64,000 nt of DNA. Source: Comamonadaceae bacterium. GTDB taxonomy: Bacteria; Pseudomonadota; Gammaproteobacteria; Burkholderiales; Burkholderiaceae_C. Under the pieces are notes generated by a model. That model worked only from the letters and a program-made list of their open reading frames with translations, made no database searches and was not told the DNA's origin. The DNA is taken from assembly GCA_027490925.1 (NCBI GenBank), contig JAIXXF010000002.1:1-64000 (forward strand). The letters are read 5' to 3'. Positions 52,881-61,369 of the stretch are shown one piece after another. The position numbers and the translations under genes were made by a program. Each line of letters opens with the position of its first letter. The first letter of the stretch is position 1.

Positions 52881-53786
52881 ATGGCAGCCGTGATTTGTGG
52901 CTCTTTGGCGTTCGACACCATCATGAATTTCGAGGGACGTTTTGCCGAACAAATCCTCCCCGACCAGCTCCATATCCTCAACGTCTCGTTCCTTGTGCCC
53001 ACGCTGCGGCGAGAGTTTGGTGGTTGTGCGGGCAACATCGCATACAGCCTCAAGCTGCTGGGCGGCACGCCCCTGCCAATGGCCACCGTGGGCGACGATG
53101 GGGAAGGCTACCTGCGTCGGCTCCAGACGCTGGGCATCAGCACTGAGTACGTGCGCACTGTGGACGGCGCGTACACCGCACAAGCCATGATCATGACCGA
53201 CCGGGACAACAACCAGATCACCGCGTTCCATCCAGGTGCGATGTCCCAAGCCCACCAAACCACTGTCCAGGCCCGCAGGGATGTGCGCATTGGCATCGTG
53301 TCTCCAGACGGTCGGGACGCGATGTTGCAGCACGCTGAGCAGTTCAAGGCCGCAGGCATCCCCTTCGTGTTCGATCCAGGCCAGGGTCTGCCCATGTTCA
53401 ATGGCGAGGAACTTCGGCACTTCCTGGATCTGGCCACCTGGGTCACCGTGAACGACTACGAAGGCCGCATGTTGAGCGATCGCACTGGGCTGGCATCGTC
53501 GGAGATTTCGAGCCGCGTCACTGGCGGGCTGGTGGTCACGCTCGGCGCCGAAGGATGTGAGGTGTGGGTCGGCGGACAAAAGACGCTGGTGGCGCCGACC
53601 CCAGCCGCTTCGGTGGTGGACCCGACCGGCTGTGGCGACGCGTTCCGTGGTGCTTTGTTGTTTGGCTTGGAGCAGGGCTGGCCGTTGTCGCGCTGTGCCG
53701 AGCTGGGCAACCGCATCGGGGCACAGAAAATTGCGACCCGGGGGGGGCAGAACTACACCCTGGACGGGCTGCCCCTTTCGGCCTGA
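52881..53786 (+). CDS. PfkB-family carbohydrate/nucleoside kinase
   Basis: A 301-residue ribokinase-family kinase resembling adenosine kinases: VICGSLAFDTIMNFEGRF at the N-terminus, GGCAGNIAYSLKLLGG (substrate contact), and the C-terminal catalytic signature VDPTGCGDAFRGALLFG with the general base Asp. It likely phosphorylates adenosine or a related sugar, but the substrate is not proven by sequence. TGGAAAC is a weak ribosome binding site. The gene ends 16 bases before a shared terminator. Confidence 0.9.
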   Translation: MAAVICGSLAFDTIMNFEGRFAEQILPDQLHILNVSFLVPTLRREFGGCAGNIAYSLKLLGGTPLPMATVGDDGEGYLRRLQTLGISTEYVRTVDGAYTAQAMIMTDRDNNQITAFHPGAMSQAHQTTVQARRDVRIGIVSPDGRDAMLQHAEQFKAAGIPFVFDPGQGLPMFNGEELRHFLDLATWVTVNDYEGRMLSDRTGLASSEISSRVTGGLVVTLGAEGCEVWVGGQKTLVAPTPAASVVDPTGCGDAFRGALLFGLEQGWPLSRCAELGNRIGAQKIATRGGQNYTLDGLPLSA

Positions 53787-53802
53787 CCCAGTAGCAATAA
53801 AA

Positions 53803-53829
53803 AAGCCCGGCGCGCAGGGCGTCGGGCTT
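53803..53829 (-). terminator. intrinsic terminator between the PfkB kinase and the H1-like gene
   Basis: AAGCCCG (53803-53809) pairs with CGGGCTT (53823-53829). On the minus strand the hairpin is followed by a T-run (plus-strand AATAAAAAA), so it terminates the H1-like gene and may also stop PfkB transcripts. Confidence 0.85.
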
Positions 53830-53850
53830 GGATGGCTGAGGGCGGATTCC

Positions 53851-54330
53851 TCAGGGCTTGTTGCCTGTTGGAAACGGCCAAGCGGCCTGAGGATTCAAGG
53901 TCGTTTGTGCGGCGGGCGCAGCGGCAGGTTTGGCAGCGGGTGCCTTCGCTGCTTTCTTCGCCGCGGGCTTTTTCGCGGCTTTTTTGACGGCGGCTTTCTT
54001 CGCAGGCGCTTTTTTGGCAACGGCTTTTTTGGCCGGTGCGGCTTTCTTTACAGCGGCCTTTTTGGCTGGCGCGGCTTTCTTCACCACGGCTTTTTTCGCC
54101 GGTGCAGCCTTCTTGGCCGGTGCCGCCTTCTTCACCGCGACTTTTTTCGCGGGCACAGCCTTCTTCACGACTGCCTTTTTGACCGCGACTTTCTTGGCCG
54201 GTGCCGCTTTTTTGGCGGGTGCAGCCTTCTTGGCCGGTGCGGCTTTCTTCACAGCGGCTTTTTTAGCCGGGGCCGCTTTCTTTGCGGGTGCTGCGGCCTT
54301 CTTTGCGACCGGTTTTTTTGCAGTTGCCAT
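53851..54330 (-). CDS. histone H1-like Lys/Ala/Pro-rich DNA-binding protein
   Basis: A 159-residue protein made of repeats of KKAAPAKKA and KKAAVKKA type (about 5-120), strongly basic, with a distinct non-repetitive end (TTLNPQAAWPFPTGNKP). Such AlgP/H1-like proteins bind DNA non-specifically and shape the nucleoid or regulate genes. The ribosome binding site AAGGAGA about 7 bases before the ATG is strong, and the gene has its own terminator, suggesting high expression. The repeated codons make copy number variation between strains likely. Confidence 0.9.
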   Translation of the reverse strand: MATAKKPVAKKAAAPAKKAAPAKKAAVKKAAPAKKAAPAKKAAPAKKVAVKKAVVKKAVPAKKVAVKKAAPAKKAAPAKKAVVKKAAPAKKAAVKKAAPAKKAVAKKAPAKKAAVKKAAKKPAAKKAAKAPAAKPAAAPAAQTTLNPQAAWPFPTGNKP

Positions 54331-54506
54331 TTGTTTTCTCCTTGATCAAGTTACAAAGAGCACTCCACGCCTGTTGGGTAGCAAGGAGCGACCCATGGCG
54401 TTGGGCGAATGCCCAGCGCCATGAACACGGTGAGCCGCCCCACAGACCCGTCTGTGCCGTGATCGGTGGAAGCGGTTGATTGGAAGCATGAAGCGAACCC
54501 GACCTG

Positions 54507-55721
54507 TCAATCCCAAGACAGTGCGCCGCCAGATTGGTATTCGATCACGCGGGTCTCAAAGAAATTGCGTTCCTTTTTGAGGTCGATCATCTCGCTCATC
54601 CAGGGGAACGGATTTTCTTCGTTCGGGAACAGCGCGTCCAAGCCGATTTGCTGGGCGCGGCGGTTGGCGATGTAGCGCAAGTAGCCTTTGAACATGGAGG
54701 CGTTCAGGCCCAACACGCCGCGAGGCATGGTGTCTTCCGCGTAGCGGTATTCCAGGTCCACCGCTTTCAAGAACAGCGCCTTGATCTCGGCTTTGAACTC
54801 AGCGGTCCACAGACCAGGGTTCTCTAGCTTGAGCTGATTGATCAGATCGATGCCGAAATTGCAGTGCATCGATTCGTCGCGCAGGATGTACTGGTACTGC
54901 TCGGCCGCCCCAGTCATCTTGTTTTGACGTCCCAACGCCAGAATTTGCGTAAAGCCAACGTAAAAAAACAAACCCTCCATCAGGCAGGCGAACACGATCA
55001 AACTTTTCAAGAGGGTTTGGTCGGCCTCGGGCGTGCCGGTGTGAAAGTCCGGGTCGCTGATCGCCTCGATGAAGGGGATCAGAAACTGGTCTTTCTCGCG
55101 GATCGACGCCACTTCGTTGTAGGCGTTGAAGATCTCGCTTTCGTCCAAGCCCAACGACTCCACGATGTACTGGTAGGCGTGGGTGTGGATGGCTTCTTCA
55201 AAGGCTTGACGCAACAGGAATTGGCGGCACTCTGGCGCAGTGATGTGCCGGTAGGTGCCCAACACGATGTTGTTGGCAGCGAGTGAATCGGCGGTGACGA
55301 AAAAACCGAGGTTGCGCTTGATGATGCGGCGTTCGTCTTCGGTCAGGCCGTTGGGGTCTTTCCACAACGCGATGTCACGCGTCATGTTCACTTCCTGCGG
55401 CATCCAGTGGTTGGCGCAGGTCGCGAGGTACTTTTCCCAAGCCCACTTGTACTTGAACGGCACCAATTGGTTGACGTCGGTTTGACCGTTAATGATGCGC
55501 TTGTCGGCGGCCCTCACGCGGTGCGTGGGCGTTTGAGGTACAGCGTGAGTGGCGGAGGTGACCGATAGCGTGGGTGCGACTGGGGCGATGGCCCCGTCGT
55601 CCAGCACGCGACGGGCTGGCGATGCGTGCGTTACGGGGGCGGTCGCCTGAGAAACCTCGGGAAAACCGAGGGCCCGTTCGGGCTGCAGTGAGGGCTTGAC
55701 TTCGTCGTCCCAGGTCAGCAT
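54507..55721 (-). CDS. nrdB: ribonucleoside-diphosphate reductase beta subunit (class Ia)
   Basis: NrdB (404 residues) holds the di-iron/tyrosyl radical for ribonucleotide reduction. After a variable N-terminal extension (about 1-75), the core begins [28 protein letters not shown], with iron-ligand helices [23 protein letters not shown] and [15 protein letters not shown], and ends [11 protein letters not shown], the tail that binds NrdA. It follows nrdA after 133 bases, on the same strand. Confidence 0.97.
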   Translation of the reverse strand: MLTWDDEVKPSLQPERALGFPEVSQATAPVTHASPARRVLDDGAIAPVAPTLSVTSATHAVPQTPTHRVRAADKRIINGQTDVNQLVPFKYKWAWEKYLATCANHWMPQEVNMTRDIALWKDPNGLTEDERRIIKRNLGFFVTADSLAANNIVLGTYRHITAPECRQFLLRQAFEEAIHTHAYQYIVESLGLDESEIFNAYNEVASIREKDQFLIPFIEAISDPDFHTGTPEADQTLLKSLIVFACLMEGLFFYVGFTQILALGRQNKMTGAAEQYQYILRDESMHCNFGIDLINQLKLENPGLWTAEFKAEIKALFLKAVDLEYRYAEDTMPRGVLGLNASMFKGYLRYIANRRAQQIGLDALFPNEENPFPWMSEMIDLKKERNFFETRVIEYQSGGALSWD

Positions 55722-55854
55722 AGAAAATCCATTTCTTCGATTATGTGATCAGTGGTGCGAATTGAAAAGTGTTCGTTCACATCGCGCTGACATTGTGTTG
55801 CTGGTGTGCATCGCAACGCAGAAGGGCGAGGGCATCACCCTTGCGTTCACTCAC

Positions 55855-58767
55855 TCATTGACAAGCTTCGCAACCGGGGTCGTCGATCGCGCAGAACTTG
55901 ATGTCGGTCGCAGGCACATTGCTGTCGCTGGCCATCTGTGCCTGTGCGGCTGCAGCGGCTTGGTCGAGTGCGCTCATGCCTCCGCCCGCACCGCTGGCCA
56001 CTGCGTTCAGGCGACCCGATTGGACGGTCGATTTCTCGGCGTGCGTGGCGCTCTGTGTGCGCAGGTAATAGGTGGTTTTGAGTCCGCGCAGCCAAGCGAG
56101 TTTGTAGGTGTCGTCCAGCTTTTTGCCAGACGCGCCTGCCATGTAAATGTTGAGCGACTGCGCTTGGTCGATCCATTTTTGGCGCCGGGCGGCGGCCTCG
56201 ACCAACCAAGTGGTTTCGATCTCGAAGGCGGTGGCGTACAAAGCCTTGATGTCTTGCGGTACCCGGTCGATGGGGCGCAGCGAACCATCGAAGTGCTTGA
56301 GATCCATCACCATCACGTCGTCCCACAGCCCCAGGCGCTTGAGGTCGCGCACCAACCCGTGGTTGATCACCGTGAACTCGCCCGACAGGTTGGACTTGAC
56401 CGACAGGTTGCCGAAACACGGCTCAATGGAGGCGTCTACCCCGATGATGTTGGAGATGGTGGCGGTGGGGGCGATCGCCACGCAGTTGGAATTGCGCATG
56501 CCGTCGGCGCGCACTTTCTGCCGCAGCGCCTCCCAGTCCAGCGTGGACGACTTGTCGATCTCCACGTAACCGCCACGCGCTTTCTCCAACAGCGTCAGTG
56601 TGTCCAAGGGCAAGATGCCCTGGTCCCACAGCGAACCTTTGTAGCTGGAGTATTTGCCGCGCTCCCGGGCCAGTTCGGTCGAGGCCCAATAGGCGTAGTA
56701 GCAAACCGCCTCCATGGAGGTGTCAGCAAACTCCACCGCCTGCTGCGAGGCATACGGAATGCGCAGCGCGTACAGCGCGTCCTGGAAACCCATCACGCCC
56801 AGACCGACTGGCCGGTGGCGCAGGTTGGAGTCGCGGGCCTTCTTGACGGCGTAATAGTTGATGTCGATCACGTTGTCGAGCATGCGCATCGCCACCGTGA
56901 TGGTTTTCTTCAACTTGTCTTGGTCGATCTGCCCGTCTTTCAAGTGTTGCAGCAGGTTGACCGAGCCGAGGTTGCAAACGGCGGTTTCGGTGTCGCTGGT
57001 GTTGAGGGTGATCTCGGTGCACAGATTGCTGGAGTGAACCACCCCGGCGTGTTGCTGCGGCGAGCGCACGTTGCAGGCGTCCTTGAAGGTGATCCAGGGG
57101 TGACCGGTCTCAAACAGCATCGTCAGCATCTTTCGCCACAGGTCGGACGCTTGCACGGTGCGCGAGGGTTTGATCTCACCACTGGCGGCTTTGGCTTCGT
57201 AGGCCAGGTAGGCTTTCTCGAATGCCAGTCCGAACTTGTCGTGCAGGTCGGGCACGTTGTTGGGCGAGAACAGCGTCCAAGTGCCTTTTTCCATGACCCG
57301 GCGCATGAACAGGTCGGGAATCCAATTCGCGGTGTTCATGTCGTGCGTCCGGCGGCGGTCGTCGCCGGTGTTCTTGCGCAACTCCAGGAACTCTTCAATG
57401 TCCAGGTGCCAGGTTTCCAGATAGGTGCAGACCGCGCCTTTGCGTTTGCCGCCTTGGTTCACGGCCACCGCCGTGTCGTTCACCACCTTCAGGAAAGGCA
57501 CAACGCCTTGGGACTCGCCGTTGGTGCCTTTGATGTGGCTGCCCAGAGCCCGTACACGGGTCCAGTCGTTGCCCAAGCCGCCAGCGAACTTGGACAGCAG
57601 GGCGTTTTCCTTGATGGACTCGTAGATGCCGTCCAGGTCGTCGGGCACGGTGGTCAGGTAGCAGCTGGACAGTTGTGAGCGCAACGTACCGCTGTTGAAC
57701 AGCGTGGGTGTGCTCGACATGAAGTCGAAGCTGGAGAGGACCTCATAGAACTCGATGGCGCGCGCTTCGCGGTCGATCTCGTTGAGTGACAGACCCATGG
57801 CCACGCGCATGAAAAACGACTGCGGCAGCTCAATGCGCGTTTTCTTGACGTGCAAGAAATAGCGGTCGTACAGGGTCTGCAGACCAAGGTAGTCGAACTG
57901 CAGGTCGCGTTCGGCCTTGAGCGCTGCGCCCAGGCGGGCCAGATCGAACTGCAGCAGGCGTTCGTCCAGCAGGTCGTTCTCCACACCGGTTTTGATGAAC
58001 TGCGGAAAGTACTCGGCGTAGCGGGTGTTCATTTCCGCCTGCAACACCTCGCCGCCCAGCACCTCGCGGCGCACCGTGTGCAGCAACAGGCGTGCGGTGG
58101 CGTAGGTGTAGTCGGGGTCCTTTTCGATCAGCGTGCGGGCGGCCAAGATGGATGCTTTGTAGACCTCGTCGATCGGCACGCCGTCGTAGAGGTTGCGCAG
58201 GGTCTCAGCCAGGATGGGGGTGGCACTGACGTCTTTGCCCAGACCTTGGCAAGCCGACTCGATCAGTTGGCCCAAGTGGTTGTGGTCCAGAGGAACCCGT
58301 TCGCCGCCGTCCAACACATGCAGCGTGGGGGCATCGCTGGCAGCGGGTGCGGCTTGTTTCGCCCGTTCTTGGGCGCGCTTTTCGCGGTACAGCACGTAAG
58401 CCCGGGCGATTTCGTGGTGGCCACCGCGCATCAGGCCGAGCTCCACCTGGTCTTGCACGTCCTCGATGTGGAACGTGCCCCCACCTGGGCGCGAACGCAC
58501 CAGCGCACGGGTCACCGCTTGCGTCAAACCGTCCACCGTTTCGCGCACGCTGGCCGACGCCGCGCCTTGGGTGCCATGAACCGCCAAGAAGGCCTTCATC
58601 ATGGCGATCGCCACCTTGCTCGGCTCGAACGCCACGACCGACCCGTTGCGGCGAATGATCTGGTAATTGGCCAGCACATGGGGCGCCAAGGCGGGTGAGC
58701 CGCTGGTTGCGGCGGCGGGCAGGGGATGGGCGGTGGGCGACGCTGGTTGGGACAAAACAGTGGACAT
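55855..58767 (-). CDS. nrdA: ribonucleoside-diphosphate reductase alpha subunit (class Ia)
   Basis: NrdA (970 residues) is the catalytic subunit. An N-terminal ATP-cone (about 33-125, YQIIRRNGSVVAFEPSKVAIAMM) provides allosteric control by ATP/dATP. The catalytic barrel follows, with SSCYLTTVPDDLDGIY, NLCTEITLNTSDTETAVCNLGS and the glycyl-free radical relay Tyr region near the end. The C-terminal CEACQ motif re-reduces the active site. The length exceeds E. coli NrdA (761) mostly at the N-terminus and within the cone region. GAGGAA precedes the ATG. NrdR boxes lie about 145-190 bases upstream. Confidence 0.97.
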   Translation of the reverse strand: MSTVLSQPASPTAHPLPAAATSGSPALAPHVLANYQIIRRNGSVVAFEPSKVAIAMMKAFLAVHGTQGAASASVRETVDGLTQAVTRALVRSRPGGGTFHIEDVQDQVELGLMRGGHHEIARAYVLYREKRAQERAKQAAPAASDAPTLHVLDGGERVPLDHNHLGQLIESACQGLGKDVSATPILAETLRNLYDGVPIDEVYKASILAARTLIEKDPDYTYATARLLLHTVRREVLGGEVLQAEMNTRYAEYFPQFIKTGVENDLLDERLLQFDLARLGAALKAERDLQFDYLGLQTLYDRYFLHVKKTRIELPQSFFMRVAMGLSLNEIDREARAIEFYEVLSSFDFMSSTPTLFNSGTLRSQLSSCYLTTVPDDLDGIYESIKENALLSKFAGGLGNDWTRVRALGSHIKGTNGESQGVVPFLKVVNDTAVAVNQGGKRKGAVCTYLETWHLDIEEFLELRKNTGDDRRRTHDMNTANWIPDLFMRRVMEKGTWTLFSPNNVPDLHDKFGLAFEKAYLAYEAKAASGEIKPSRTVQASDLWRKMLTMLFETGHPWITFKDACNVRSPQQHAGVVHSSNLCTEITLNTSDTETAVCNLGSVNLLQHLKDGQIDQDKLKKTITVAMRMLDNVIDINYYAVKKARDSNLRHRPVGLGVMGFQDALYALRIPYASQQAVEFADTSMEAVCYYAYWASTELARERGKYSSYKGSLWDQGILPLDTLTLLEKARGGYVEIDKSSTLDWEALRQKVRADGMRNSNCVAIAPTATISNIIGVDASIEPCFGNLSVKSNLSGEFTVINHGLVRDLKRLGLWDDVMVMDLKHFDGSLRPIDRVPQDIKALYATAFEIETTWLVEAAARRQKWIDQAQSLNIYMAGASGKKLDDTYKLAWLRGLKTTYYLRTQSATHAEKSTVQSGRLNAVASGAGGGMSALDQAAAAAQAQMASDSNVPATDIKFCAIDDPGCEACQ

Positions 58768-58910
58768 GGGTTCCTCGTTCGACGTGTTGTGGTGGTTGGC
58801 TCTGCGCAGGGCTTCGGGGCAGCACTTGGAGCGCTGTCTTCTTGGCCACCTTCTGCGGGTGGCTCGGGGCGGTTGAGTCGCTGATATTCTGGATTCGGCT
58901 CGCGTTCAAG

Positions 58911-58958
58911 ACACTATATATGGGGTCTTCAGGCGAGGCAAGCCACTAGGGGTAGTGT
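58911..58958 (-). promoter_or_regulatory. nrdA promoter with paired NrdR boxes
   Basis: Two 16-base boxes, ACACTATATATGGGGT (58911-58926) and CCACTAGGGGTAGTGT (58943-58958), start 32 bases apart, three helical turns, as in known NrdR operators (consensus near ACACWATATAWWGTGT). On the minus strand a promoter TTGCCT (58941-58936), 17-base spacer, TATAGT (58918-58913) lies between and within them, so NrdR binding would block RNA polymerase. The nrdA leader would be about 138 bases. Confidence 0.75.
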
Positions 58959-59199
58959 ATCCGGCGGTGGCGGCGCGGTTGTGCGTGCGCCCCTTTTTTG
59001 TGCCCGCGGCGCGTGTATTTTTTGCCGGTTCGGTGCAACGCCTTGTGGCGTTTACGCTGGCTTGTTCAGGTCAAGCGCTGGTGCGGCACGGCGCCGGATT
59101 TCCTTTGCTGAGCCGCATGAGGTCTGGGTTCGCCGAATCGGCACTGGCAGCCTTTGGCGGGGCACAGCGCACCCGCAAGCCAGAGGGCGGGGTGGCGCT
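58959..59199. other. gap between nrdA control region and ampD
   Basis: No gene is supported here. GGCGC (58972-58976) and GCGCC (58987-58991) followed by CCTTTTTT could form a small plus-strand terminator, but no plus-strand gene precedes it. The ORFs in this stretch show no family features. Confidence 0.4.
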
Positions 59200-59799
59200 T
59201 CAGGCGGGATCGGGAAAACACTGGTCGGGCCAGCCAAGTGCGCGCTGTAACGCAGGCCATGCGAAACCCGGCCCGGGGTCTTGCTTGCGGCCGGGCGCGA
59301 TGTGCTCATGACCGGTGATGTGGGTCACCGGGTGGCGTTGGGCGATGGCGCTGCACACGCTGGCCAAGGATTCGTATTGGGCGGCCTCGAACGGGCCGTG
59401 GTCCGTGCCTTCGAGTTCGATGCCGACAGAAAAGTCGTTGCAATTGCCTCGACCGCGGAAGCTGGATTGCCCTGCGTGCCACGCCCGGTCGTCGGCGCTG
59501 ACGAATTGCCAAAGGGCACCGGTGCGTTCAATGAAAAAGTGCGCAGACACCTGCAGCCCGCGGATGGTGCCGAAGTAGGGGTGGGCGTCCCAGTCGAGCG
59601 CATTGGTGAACAACGCCTGCACCTCGCCGCCCCCGAATTGGCCCGGTGGCAGGCTGATGGCATGGACCACCACCAGGTCCACCGACACGCCGTCGGGGCG
59701 TGGTCCGTGGTTGGGCGATGGCAGGTGCCTTGCGAAGCGGTACCACCCCGCTTGCCAGAGGGGCGGATGCCGGGTCGAAGCGGGGCCGCTCGGGTTCAC
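59200..59799 (-). CDS. ampD: 1,6-anhydro-N-acetylmuramyl-L-alanine amidase AmpD
   Basis: AmpD (199 residues) cleaves the peptide from anhydro-muropeptides during murein recycling, in the cytoplasm. Zinc ligands: His46 (VVVHAISLPPG), His164 (GHEHIAPGRK) and Asp174 (KQDPGPGF), with FFIERTGALWQFV and WHAGQSSFRGR typical of the family. The start is the GTG at 59799, which overlaps the pilR stop (GTGA); longer in-frame reading upstream is a shadow of pilR. Together with mpl it completes a recycling route. Translational coupling to pilR is unusual in purpose but clear in sequence. Confidence 0.94.
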   Translation of the reverse strand: MNPSGPASTRHPPLWQAGWYRFARHLPSPNHGPRPDGVSVDLVVVHAISLPPGQFGGGEVQALFTNALDWDAHPYFGTIRGLQVSAHFFIERTGALWQFVSADDRAWHAGQSSFRGRGNCNDFSVGIELEGTDHGPFEAAQYESLASVCSAIAQRHPVTHITGHEHIAPGRKQDPGPGFAWPALQRALGWPDQCFPDPA

Positions 59800-61367
59800 G
59801 GCGCGGGCCCGGCGTCGTCCAACGCGATGTTCAATCGGTCGATGCGGTAGCGGATTTGCCGCAGGCTCAGCCCCAATGCCGCTGCCGCCGCGGTGCGATT
59901 GAAGCCGGTTTCTCGCAGCGCCTGCAACAAGATCGCGCGCTCTTGCTGGTCGAGGTGGGCTTGCAGGTCGGACGGCAAACCACCTGCAGGAAACGGGTGC
60001 ACCGTCGTCGCGGGCGCATTGGCCGCGGGGGTCCGCGGCGGGTTGATCGCGGAGGCGGACGCCACTGCCGGTGTGGTGGGCGGGAGGGCGGCCTGGGACG
60101 ACGTGGCCGTTGCATCGGGCGCAGGCGCTTCGGGGCCGCCTGCTGGGGCGGGGGGCGACCCGTCGGTTCGGAGGTCCATGCGCAGGGGGCGCCCATCGCT
60201 GAGCGCCGCCGCGCGGTGCAGCAGGTTTTCCAGCTCGCGCACATTGCCGGTGAAGGGGTGGTGCTGCAACGCCACCAGCGCGCTGGGGCACAGGCTGGGC
60301 ACCGGGTCGCCGGATTCGCCCGCGATTTTGTGCAGCAGCGCCTCGCACAGCGCGGGCAGATCTTCGCGGCGTTCGCGCAAGGCGGGCATGCGAAGGTCGA
60401 TCACGTCGAGGCGGTAATACAGGTCCTGGCGGAAGCGGCCCGCCTGCACCTCGGCCGCCAAGTCCTTGTGGGTCGCACTGACGATGCGGGTGTCGGTCGG
60501 TTCTTCTTGGGTCGCCCCAACAGGCCGGACCGCGCGCTCCTGGATCGCGCGCAGCAGCTTGGCTTGCATCGCCAGGGGCAGGTCACCCACCTCGTCCAGA
60601 AACAAAGTGCCGCCAGCGGCCGCCTGGAAATGGCCGTCGCGGTCTTGGTGGGCGCCCGTGTAAGCGCCTTTGCGTGCGCCGAAGAACTCGGTTTCCAGCA
60701 AGTTTTCCGGGATGGCGCTGCAGTTCACCGCGACAAATGGCCCCCCGCTGCGGTGGCTGCAGGCGTGGATGGCCCGGGCGGCCAGTTCCTTGCCCGAGCC
60801 CGACTCGCCCGACACCAGCACCGGGGCCATGCTGCGCGCCACTTTGTCGATGCGGGCGCGCACGGCGTGCATCGCTGCCGAGTCGCCCACCAGGCGTTGC
60901 AGCGCCTGCAGGCCGGGGTCGGCGGCCAGGTCCTTGTCTGGGGTCTTGTAGGAAGGCGCGCGCTTGGCGCCTGCCGCAGTCGGTCGGCCTTGTTCGAGGG
61001 CAGACGCCACCACGCTGCGGAAGCGCTTCAGGTCCACGGGTTTGGTGAGGTAATCGAAAGCGCCGGCCTTGAGTGCCTCGACCGCGTTGTCGGCCGAGCC
61101 GTAAGCGGTGATCACCACGCAGCGCTCGCCCCGGCCCTGGCGGGCCAATGTGTGCAGCACTTCCAGGCCTGTGCCATCGGGCAACCGCATGTCGGTGATG
61201 ACCGCGTCGAAGCGCTGGACGGCCAATTGCTGTTGCGCCGCCAGCACGGTGTCGGCCGCTTCGACGAGGTAGCCCTCTCGCAGCAGCGTCAGCTCATAGA
61301 GGGTACGCAGATCGGGCTCGTCGTCGATCACCAGGACACGGGCAGTCGGGGTGGGGTGTGGGGGCAT
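59796..61367 (-). CDS. pilR: sigma54-dependent response regulator PilR
   Basis: PilR (523 residues) activates pilin and other sigma54 promoters. Receiver domain (about 9-125, phosphoacceptor Asp59 in VITDMRLPDG), AAA+ domain (about 150-385) with GESGSGKE, the sigma54-contact loop KGAYTGAH (GAYTGA instead of GAFTGA) and GGTLFLDEVGDLP, then a Pro/Ala-rich linker (about 400-465) and a Fis-type helix-turn-helix (RETGFNRTAAAAALGLSLRQIRYRI). The start is the ATG at 61367, 2 bases after the pilS stop. Confidence 0.93.
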   Translation of the reverse strand: MPPHPTPTARVLVIDDEPDLRTLYELTLLREGYLVEAADTVLAAQQQLAVQRFDAVITDMRLPDGTGLEVLHTLARQGRGERCVVITAYGSADNAVEALKAGAFDYLTKPVDLKRFRSVVASALEQGRPTAAGAKRAPSYKTPDKDLAADPGLQALQRLVGDSAAMHAVRARIDKVARSMAPVLVSGESGSGKELAARAIHACSHRSGGPFVAVNCSAIPENLLETEFFGARKGAYTGAHQDRDGHFQAAAGGTLFLDEVGDLPLAMQAKLLRAIQERAVRPVGATQEEPTDTRIVSATHKDLAAEVQAGRFRQDLYYRLDVIDLRMPALRERREDLPALCEALLHKIAGESGDPVPSLCPSALVALQHHPFTGNVRELENLLHRAAALSDGRPLRMDLRTDGSPPAPAGGPEAPAPDATATSSQAALPPTTPAVASASAINPPRTPAANAPATTVHPFPAGGLPSDLQAHLDQQERAILLQALRETGFNRTAAAAALGLSLRQIRYRIDRLNIALDDAGPAP

Positions 61368-61369
61368 GG

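Noticed and set aside
53851-54330. Regular short repeats, considered as a CRISPR-like or satellite array
   Set aside because: The periodicity is that of KKAA/PAKKA codons in an intact gene with ribosome binding site and terminator; there are no unique spacers.
58955-59311. Open frame of 118 residues between nrdA and ampD
   Set aside because: No start signal, no homology visible, overlaps ampD on the opposite strand.
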